Assembly (NCBI RefSeq): GCF_900176165.1
Contig: NZ_FWWU01000003.1
Span: 280,001-330,958 of the forward strand
Source of the DNA: Deinococcus hopiensis KR-140
Lineage (GTDB): Bacteria; Deinococcota; Deinococci; Deinococcales; Deinococcaceae
Direction: 5' to 3'
DNA length: 50,958 nt
Positions 45,664 to 50,958 of the stretch are shown in pieces. Made by a program: the position numbers and the translations under genes. The notes below the pieces were generated by a model. It ran no database searches. It had not been told where the DNA came from and saw only the letters and a list, made by a program, of their open reading frames with translations. Positions within the stretch are counted from its first letter, which is position 1. Each line of letters starts with the position of its first letter.

Positions 45664-46015
45664 GCGGTGCAGGTTTATGGAGGAGGCGTCGGCGCCCGAC
45701 TTCCGGGAAAATAGACTTTCGGTCGGCGGGGTGAAGCGTCGTCAAAACGAAAGACGCTCCACGCACCCACGCAGGACAGACCCAGATAGAAAGATTCTGC
45801 TCACCACGTAATCAACTCTTTTTCTACTGCCATACGCCAGTTCTCTGTTTCTCGGAGTAGCATTTCTACCCATTAGGCCAGCATTCTCCTTATACAGAAA
45901 TCAAAATCATCAGAAGCCAGCTATGTTCATGCCTAAATCAAGCCACGCACCACATTTGCGCCAGAGAAAGGAGGAGTGGCCTAGACAGGACTGTCAGAAC
46001 TCTGTCAGCGCTGCT
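45664..46015. other. Intergenic region upstream of the alpha-amylase gene
   Basis: There is no gene in these bases. It is A/T-richer than its surroundings, notably 45790-45960, which suits a regulatory region or horizontally acquired DNA. The Pho-box-like repeat and promoter at its right end are listed separately. Confidence 0.5.
45991..46008 (+). promoter_or_regulatory. Pho-box-like direct repeat before the alpha-amylase gene
   Basis: CTGTCAG-AACT-CTGTCAG is a direct repeat with an 11-bp period. The PhoB-binding consensus is CTGTCAT, 4 A/T-rich bases, CTGTCA(T/C). It ends 7 bp before the -10 box at 46016, near the position where PhoB replaces the -35. No phoB gene is seen here, so phosphate control is inferred. 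Confidence 0.45.
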
Positions 46016-46034
46016 TAAGATGGAACCGTTTCAA
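46016..46034 (+). promoter_or_regulatory. -10 box (TAAGAT) and LacI-type operator of the alpha-amylase gene
   Basis: TAAGAT (46016-46021) is followed at once by TGGAACCGTTTCAA (46021-46034), an imperfect inverted repeat centred on CG like the operator at 24407. A LacI-family sugar repressor bound there would block the start point. Confidence 0.4.
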
Positions 46035-46072
46035 AAACCAAAGGACATGCAAATCGTGCATGTGGGAGGCGT

Positions 46073-48043
46073 ATGTTGCGACGTCAGTTCGGCAGCCTGC
46101 TGGCCCTCAGTCTTGTTCTCGCTTCGTGTGGAAGCAATTCCAACACACCGACAGCGACTTCGACAAAGACCTCTTCGGAACTTTCGTCCCAGGCGATCAG
46201 TGGAACCAACATTGACACCTGGAGGCAACAGGTGATCTACCTGACACTGCCAGACCGTTTCGCGAATGGAAACTCTTCCAATGACAACGCGGGGCAGCCC
46301 AACTGCTTGAACACGGCCAGCGCCACCAAATTTCACGGCGGTGACCTTGCTGGACTGCGCTCCAAACTCGGCTACGTCAGGGGCATGGGCGCGAGCACGT
46401 TGTGGTCCACGCCGGTCTACAAACAGGTGGGCGAGGTCAACGCAGGCACGAGCAGCGCCGCCTGCGGCTACCACGGCTACTGGGCCGACTACACGGATCC
46501 CGATGATCAGTCCATCGAGCCCAAGCTGGGCACAAGCGCCGATCTGAACGGGCTGATCTCGGACCTGCACGCGAGCGGCATGAAGTTCATGATGGACATG
46601 GTGGTGAACCACGCGGGGTACGGGGCGCGCATTCACGCGCAGCATCCCGACTGGTTCCACACGAACTGCACGGGCAAAGACGTGACCTGCCCGCTGGCCG
46701 GGCTGCCCGACTTCGCGCAGGAAAACACCAACGTTGCGGCTTACCTCACCAACGTCAGCAAGACCTGGACCTCGAACTACGCCATCGACGCCATCCGCAT
46801 GGATACGGTCAAGCACGTGCCGACCACCTACTGGCAGAACTCCTGGGTGCCCGGTGTGCTCGCTGCCCGCCCCAGTACCTTCTTGCTGGGCGAGGTCTTT
46901 AACGACAGCGGCTCGGCAGCGCTCAAACCCTATCTCGACGCGGGCTTCGACTCGCTGTTCAACTTCCCGCTGCGCACATCCCTTGTGAACGGCATCGCCA
47001 AGGCCGGGAGCCTGGACAGCGTGGCGAGCAGCGTGCAGGACTATGTGGGCAACCTGGGCCTCAGCCGCGCCCTGTTGATGGTGAACCTGCTGGACAACCA
47101 CGACGTGCAGCGCTTTGTCAACGAGCCCGGCTCGGGTGTGGCCGAAACCGAGATTCGCAAGCGGTATCAGCTGGCCCTGGCCACGCTGATGACTGTGCCC
47201 GGCATTCCGCAGCTGTACTACGGCGACGAACTCGGCATGTACGGTGGCCCAGACCCCGACAACCGCCACGACATGCCGGGCTGGGCCTGGACCGACGCCG
47301 GGCGCAACGCCACCTACAGCGGCTTCCTGGGGGGGGGCGGCACGCCCAAGACCACCTACGACTACGTGCAGAAGGTGACGGGCATTCGCCAGAGCAATGA
47401 GGCACTGTGGAAGGGAAGCTACGCAGAGATGTGGCGGCCCAACGGCGGGCAAAATGTGTACGCCTTCTACCGGGGCAGCAGCGCGAGCCGCGTTATCGTG
47501 GTGATGAACACGTCCACGAGCAGCGCCGCAGTGAACCTCGACATTCAGGGCAATGCGGGCATCAGCTCCACCGACAAGGCCGCCTTGACGAACGGCACCG
47601 CCTTCACCGACAAACTCGGCCTGGGCGCACCCCCGAGCGCGACGGTGACAAACGGCAAACTGCCCGTGACCCTGCCCGCGGGCAGCATGGGCATCTACGT
47701 AGCGGGCAGCAGCGGAACGGGTGGCGGAGGCACCAGCGTCACGTTCCAGGTCAGCGCCAGCACCTTTTACGGGCAGGGCGTCTACCTCAGCGGAAATACC
47801 GCCGAGTTGGGCAGCTGGAACGTGGCGAGCGCGCTGAACATGACGCCCTCGGGTTGCTCAGGCAGCGTCTGCACCTGGAAGACCACGGTGAGCCTGACGC
47901 CCGGTGCGGCCCTGCAATTCAAGTTCATCAAGAAGCCGGGCGACAATGGGGCGGGCGTGACCTGGGAAGGTGGGAGCAACCGCACCTACGCAGTCCCGGG
48001 CAGTGGCCCAGTGAACTACAACGGCGGGAACTGGCAACCCTGA
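46073..48043 (+). CDS. Secreted alpha-amylase (GH13) with a C-terminal CBM20
   Basis: A lipoprotein of 656 residues with a signal peptide and lipobox (LALSLVLASC). The GH13 barrel shows IYLTLPDRFANGNSSNDNAG, FHGGDLAGLRSKLGYVRGMG, MDMVVNHAGYG, the nucleophile Asp in AIDAIRMDTVKHVP, the acid/base Glu in FLLGEVFND, and the transition-state Asp in VNLLDNHDVQRFVNEPG. All three catalytic residues are present. The C-terminal residues (about 560-656, VTFQVSASTFYGQGVYLSGN, then ELGSWN) form a CBM20 starch-binding domain. It hydrolyses starch or glycogen outside the cell. GGGAGG precedes the ATG. A clear terminator follows. The decayed amylase gene upstream is a related but separate gene. Confidence 0.93.
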   Translation: MLRRQFGSLLALSLVLASCGSNSNTPTATSTKTSSELSSQAISGTNIDTWRQQVIYLTLPDRFANGNSSNDNAGQPNCLNTASATKFHGGDLAGLRSKLGYVRGMGASTLWSTPVYKQVGEVNAGTSSAACGYHGYWADYTDPDDQSIEPKLGTSADLNGLISDLHASGMKFMMDMVVNHAGYGARIHAQHPDWFHTNCTGKDVTCPLAGLPDFAQENTNVAAYLTNVSKTWTSNYAIDAIRMDTVKHVPTTYWQNSWVPGVLAARPSTFLLGEVFNDSGSAALKPYLDAGFDSLFNFPLRTSLVNGIAKAGSLDSVASSVQDYVGNLGLSRALLMVNLLDNHDVQRFVNEPGSGVAETEIRKRYQLALATLMTVPGIPQLYYGDELGMYGGPDPDNRHDMPGWAWTDAGRNATYSGFLGGGGTPKTTYDYVQKVTGIRQSNEALWKGSYAEMWRPNGGQNVYAFYRGSSASRVIVVMNTSTSSAAVNLDIQGNAGISSTDKAALTNGTAFTDKLGLGAPPSATVTNGKLPVTLPAGSMGIYVAGSSGTGGGGTSVTFQVSASTFYGQGVYLSGNTAELGSWNVASALNMTPSGCSGSVCTWKTTVSLTPGAALQFKFIKKPGDNGAGVTWEGGSNRTYAVPGSGPVNYNGGNWQP

Positions 48044-48090
48044 AGGGGGCGGGCAGCGCCTGGCTTCTCGATCCGGCACCACACAGAGCG

Positions 48091-48123
48091 GAGGCACCGA
48101 AAAGGAGTTCTTTTCGGTGCCTC
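48091..48123. terminator. Bidirectional terminator hairpin
   Basis: GAGGCACCGAAAAG and CTTTTCGGTGCCTC form a perfect 14-bp stem with a 5-nt loop between the convergent amylase and arabinanase genes. The A/T-rich top and short loop are typical of intrinsic terminators. Confidence 0.7.
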
Positions 48124-48177
48124 TTGCCCTCGCCTCTTCCACCCTGCTTCCGAGCTGTCACCGCTCCTGGGCCGCCT

Positions 48178-49311
48178 TTACTCGAAGAATTTCAGGCTCC
48201 AGCCCGTGTCGGTGTTCGGACCGCTGCAGCAGGTGCGCGAGTAGGTGGTGTTGCCCCACCACATAAAGGAGCCGCTGTACCAGATGCGGTTGCCCCAGCT
48301 GTAGGCCGTGCCCTTCGGAACGGCGTGGTACATCATCGGAAATCTGGACCCCGAAGGCGGGCTGGTGCCGATGTCGCCGTTGAGCAGCGCGAAGCTGTGG
48401 TGGCCCGGGCCGTTGACGTATAGGGTGGGGTCCCAGCCAGACATCAGCGTGTTGCGGTTGGAGCCAAACAGGCAGCCGTTCGACTTGTACCAGTCCCACA
48501 CGTTGGTTGGGGTGCCCCCCGCGCGCAGGCGGAGGTCCGCCAGGCAGTACTGATCGCTCCAGCTGCCGTTGGCTGAATAGATGACGTGCAGTTGCCCGTT
48601 CGGATCCTTGATGGGTTCGGGCCCCTCATTGATGTAGGGATTGCCCACCACCCGCTCCCAGCCCTCGCGCGGCTGCGAAATGACGTAGCGGGATCCGGTC
48701 GTGGCCGTGGGGCTGCTCATGCTGGCGATATAGAGGTTTTGCTCGACGTTCGTGTCCCCAGCCCAGCCGGACCAGACGAACCAGCGGGTATTGTTGAAAA
48801 AGAACGCGCTGCCATCGATGGCCCACTTGTCGTCGGGAAGGTACATGCGCGCCGGGTTGCTGTAGCCACTGCCGGGGCTGCCCGATTCCGAGACGTACAT
48901 GCGCTGCCCACCGCCCCCATCCCCCGAGGCGAAATACACGTAGTAGCGGCCCGTACCCGGATCGCGCACCAGCTCGGGGGCCCAGACGTTGGGCATGTTT
49001 TTCGGGCTGGACCAGATGAGCGTCCGTCCCGCGCCTCCCAGGGCGTCCAGGCTGCTCGCCGCGCGCGAGTAGATGTTGTTGCCATCCGATTCCACCGAGT
49101 AGAAGGTACTGCCCACCCGAATGACGCTGGGATCCGCGTTGCGAATACTCGTCTGGCCCTGCGGGGTCAACCGGGGCTGCGGCTGGCCCTGCGAGGCGGG
49201 GGCCGACACGACAGGCACAGATGAGGTGGAAACGGGCGGCGAGGAAACCGTTCCGCAGGCAGCCAGCAACAGGGGCAAGGACAGACTCAGCGCGGCGATG
49301 ACTCTGGGCAT
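48178..49311 (-). CDS. Secreted GH43 arabinanase-type lipoprotein
   Basis: A lipoprotein of 377 residues with signal peptide and lipobox (LSLSLPLLLAACGT). The GH43 five-bladed propeller has its catalytic base Asp in IRNADPSVIRVGSTFYSVES, the pKa-modulating Asp in DDKWAIDGSAFFFNN and the acid Glu in NPYINEGPEPIKDPNGQLHV. Further typical segments are NVWAPELVRDPGTGRYYVYF and LMSGWDPTLYVNGPGHHSFA. The family includes endo-1,5-alpha-arabinanases and arabinofuranosidases; the repeated W and G-P-G-H-H fit the arabinanase group. ATG 49311 is used because the signal peptide starts there. A cysteine pair near the end (SRTCCSGP) may form a disulphide. Confidence 0.88.
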   Translation of the reverse strand: MPRVIAALSLSLPLLLAACGTVSSPPVSTSSVPVVSAPASQGQPQPRLTPQGQTSIRNADPSVIRVGSTFYSVESDGNNIYSRAASSLDALGGAGRTLIWSSPKNMPNVWAPELVRDPGTGRYYVYFASGDGGGGQRMYVSESGSPGSGYSNPARMYLPDDKWAIDGSAFFFNNTRWFVWSGWAGDTNVEQNLYIASMSSPTATTGSRYVISQPREGWERVVGNPYINEGPEPIKDPNGQLHVIYSANGSWSDQYCLADLRLRAGGTPTNVWDWYKSNGCLFGSNRNTLMSGWDPTLYVNGPGHHSFALLNGDIGTSPPSGSRFPMMYHAVPKGTAYSWGNRIWYSGSFMWWGNTTYSRTCCSGPNTDTGWSLKFFE

Positions 49312-49439
49312 GGGGACTCCGGCCAGGAGGGATTTTAGAAGAGGGCGCAATCAGGCACGCTCCTGCCACTGGCATTTCGCGCCTGGCACGTGAAAGGAGG
49401 AGCAGAGCGTGGCTCACGGTAGATTTTCGAAGCCCCTCT

Positions 49440-49468
49440 ACATCACCATAAAATCCACAAAGTGTCAA
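49440..49468 (-). promoter_or_regulatory. Possible promoter of the GH43 gene
   Basis: A perfect minus-strand TTGACA (49468-49463) lies 17 nt before a weak -10 TGATGT (49445-49440). The leader to ATG 49311 would be about 125 nt. Confidence 0.35.
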
Positions 49469-49624
49469 GTTTTGTTGCAAGAGAATCCATGGGAGAGGAT
49501 GCACCGCTGTCCGCCACCTGGGGTGGACCGTTTACGCCTCCACCGTGAAAACCCCCCCACACCGTTTCCACCGTCCCGTTATCCTCCTCTGTGACGTTTG
49601 TATTGATGCCCGGCCTCACCGCAG

Positions 49625-50391
49625 TCTCCACGGCCGCTTGCTCTCCGGTAGACCCACAGCTCCGGCGCGTCCGTATTCATCGGCTCCGCGGTGGTTCCCG
49701 AACTTCTTCGCGCTGGCCACGAGGTCACCGGCCGGGCCCGTTCGAAAGCCTCATCGGAGACCCTCAACGCTGCGGCGGCCGTGGGCATACCGGCGGCAAC
49801 CTGACGGACTTGGACCGCCTGCAAGGTGGGGTGCGGCAGCGGCGGAGGGCGTGGTGCACCTCGCGTACGTCCGCGCCTTCTCGCCGCCCGAGAGAACAGA
49901 GCTGCAGGCCATCCAGGCTCTGGGGCTGCGCTGGAATGGAAGGCGCCGGGCAACCTCTGCTCATCGCTTCCCGGCTCGCTGGGCTCTCCCTCGAACGTGC
50001 AGCCGAACGGGACCGGGGCCCCTGCGCTGGCCTATCCCCGCATCGCCTCAGCCAGGGCGGCCCTCCAGCGGCAATTTACCGGCTGGATGCGGCCCGTCTC
50101 TTTCGTCTCGCGCTGGAGAGGGCCCCCGCAGGCCCAGTCCTGCGCGGAACCGCCGGGGAGGGCGTGCTGGTCCGCGTCACCGCAGAGATTACCGGGCGAC
50201 ACCTGGGGCTGACGGCCGTCTCGGTCCCCCAGTGGGAGGCCACCGAGTATTTCGGCTGTCAGTCCCGCTTTCTCGCCGCCGACCCCTCTGCGTCTTGCAC
50301 ACGGACGCGCGAACTGCTGTGCTGGCAACCTTCCCATCCGTAGCTGACCGAGGCTCTCGAACGGGAGTTCCCCTTTTTGGGCCCATCCTGT
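49625..50391 (+). pseudogene. Decayed NAD-dependent epimerase/dehydratase-family gene
   Basis: Fragments of an SDR-type NAD-dependent epimerase lie in order but in different frames: FIGSAVVPELLRAGHEVTGR with ARSKASSETLNAAAAVG (49673-49805, closed by TGA), GAAAAEGVVHLAYVRAFSPP, a segment GQPLLIASRLAGLSLER, and the C-terminus YRLDAARLFRLALERAPAGP, EITGRHLGLTAVSVPQWEAT, and TRELLCWQPSHP to about 50343, with more traces to 50391. The N-terminal Rossmann glycines are lost. At least three frameshifts make a true pseudogene likely. Intact relatives bind NAD(P) and reduce or epimerise sugars or ketones. Confidence 0.6.
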
Positions 50392-50476
50392 AGGGAAAAT
50401 CAAGGCCGCCGCTCTTCTCCGCCTCGCGCCCCTCACCCCACCGCCTTCTCCCACGTCAGCAGGCTCCGGGGAGGAG

Positions 50477-50890
50477 CTACTGCCGGGTCAGTTGCGCGCT
50501 GCGCCAGTAGGCCAAAAAGGTGTCGATTTGTTTCAAGAAGGCGTCGAAGTCGTGGGCCTTGACGATGTAGGAGCTGGCATGCAGCGTATAGGCCGCCTCC
50601 ACATCCCCCTTGGCCTTGGAGGTGGACAGCATAATCACCGGCAAAACAGCGAGCTCAGGGTCAGCCTTCAGCGCCTGCAAGACGTCGAACCCCGACAGGC
50701 CTGGCATGTTGACGTCCAGCAAAATGACTTCAGGCTGCACTGCCCGGGAGCGCAGCAGCTCCAGAGCCACTTCACCACTGCTGACGCACGTGAGCGTACA
50801 GTCTGGACAGAGGTGATGAAAGGCTTCCTCGGCCAGCAGTTGATCCCCCACGTTGTCGTCAACAAGCAGAAAGTGCTGCGGCAGTGCCAT
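50477..50890 (-). CDS. Single-domain response regulator (CheY/Rcp1-like)
   Basis: A receiver-only protein of 137 residues. The acidic pair is in HFLLVDDNVGDQLLAEEAFH, the phospho-accepting Asp in VILLDVNMPGLSGFDVLQAL, the Thr/Ser in VIMLSTSKAKGDVEAA and the Lys in SSYIVKAHDFDAF, so all receiver residues are present. The D-D-N-x-x-D pattern and the N-M-P-G-x-x-G loop are of the Rcp1 type that partners phytochrome-like kinases. ATG 50890 is preferred over GTG 50938 because TATCTT ends 7 nt before it (leaderless-type promoter). It is at the window edge, so neighbours are unseen. Confidence 0.9.
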   Translation of the reverse strand: MALPQHFLLVDDNVGDQLLAEEAFHHLCPDCTLTCVSSGEVALELLRSRAVQPEVILLDVNMPGLSGFDVLQALKADPELAVLPVIMLSTSKAKGDVEAAYTLHASSYIVKAHDFDAFLKQIDTFLAYWRSAQLTRQ

Positions 50891-50897
50891 ACCTGGG

Positions 50898-50903
50898 AAG
50901 ATA
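50898..50903 (-). promoter_or_regulatory. Leaderless -10 box (TATCTT) of the response regulator
   Basis: Minus-strand TATCTT followed by 7 nt and the ATG at 50890. It fits the spacing seen at the starts 1968, 10243 and 15075. Confidence 0.4.
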
Positions 50904-50958
50904 AAGCCTTTTAAAGAAGAATGTGAGCTTCTCCTCACAGTAAAGCACCTGCTTCTCC

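Noticed and set aside
46031..47452. 473-codon minus-strand frame
   Set aside because: Shadow of the alpha-amylase gene, which has all catalytic residues.

Overview
The window looks like a piece of a high-GC Deinococcus-type genome. This is an inference from gene content and promoter style, since there is no rRNA or marker gene to settle it. Supporting signs are multi-GAF histidine kinases with a phytochrome-kinase-like core, a large MalT-like/BTAD regulator, many secreted lipoproteins acting on glycans, a SWIM/DUF5691/MoxR/DUF5682/VWA operon, and several genes whose start codon lies 6-7 nt after a TANNNT -10 box, as in leaderless transcripts.

Layout. 1-1142: the end of a Cap15-like CBASS beta-barrel effector, cut by the window edge, and a truncated hypothetical gene. 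1968-4265: a soluble three-GAF histidine kinase. 4266-5559: a gene-poor stretch with two hairpins. 5560-6786: an MpaB/rubber-oxygenase-family protein. 6967-10243 (minus): CoA-transferase subunits B and A (each with a one-base homopolymer frameshift), an alpha/beta hydrolase and a MetX-like acyltransferase. 10403-15023 (plus): a complete branched-chain-amino-acid-type ABC transporter (binding protein, LivH, LivM, LivG, LivF), followed by a 1028-residue ATPase/BTAD regulator. These two divergent groups probably form one uptake-and-CoA-activation locus for an organic acid or amino acid.

18289-26914 carries secreted carbohydrate-related proteins: a GH18 protein, a broken tachylectin-like protein, a sensor kinase/NarL-type regulator/GH5-like operon whose GH5 lacks the usual nucleophile, and a lipoprotein with a CBM56-like module, a beta/gamma-crystallin domain and a beta-helix. 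27128-28853 is a divergent TetR/aldo-keto reductase pair with a clear operator.

28904-36346 (minus) is the most distinctive block: a tight five-gene operon, SWIM zinc finger - DUF5691 - MoxR ATPase - DUF5682 (TIKI/EreA-like) - VWA, with a good promoter. The genes overlap or nearly touch, which suggests one molecular machine of unknown substrate.

37285-50890: a small HMA-like protein without a metal motif, a beta-propeller lactonase, a sugar ABC importer (binding protein and two permeases, no ATPase) with two Gfo/Idh/MocA dehydrogenases, a decayed alpha-amylase gene, an intact GH13-CBM20 alpha-amylase behind a Pho-box-like repeat, a GH43 arabinanase lipoprotein, a decayed NAD-dependent epimerase gene and a single-domain response regulator. 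Together these form an extracellular glycan breakdown and uptake region with several decaying genes. No tRNA, rRNA, CRISPR array or intact insertion sequence was recognised.
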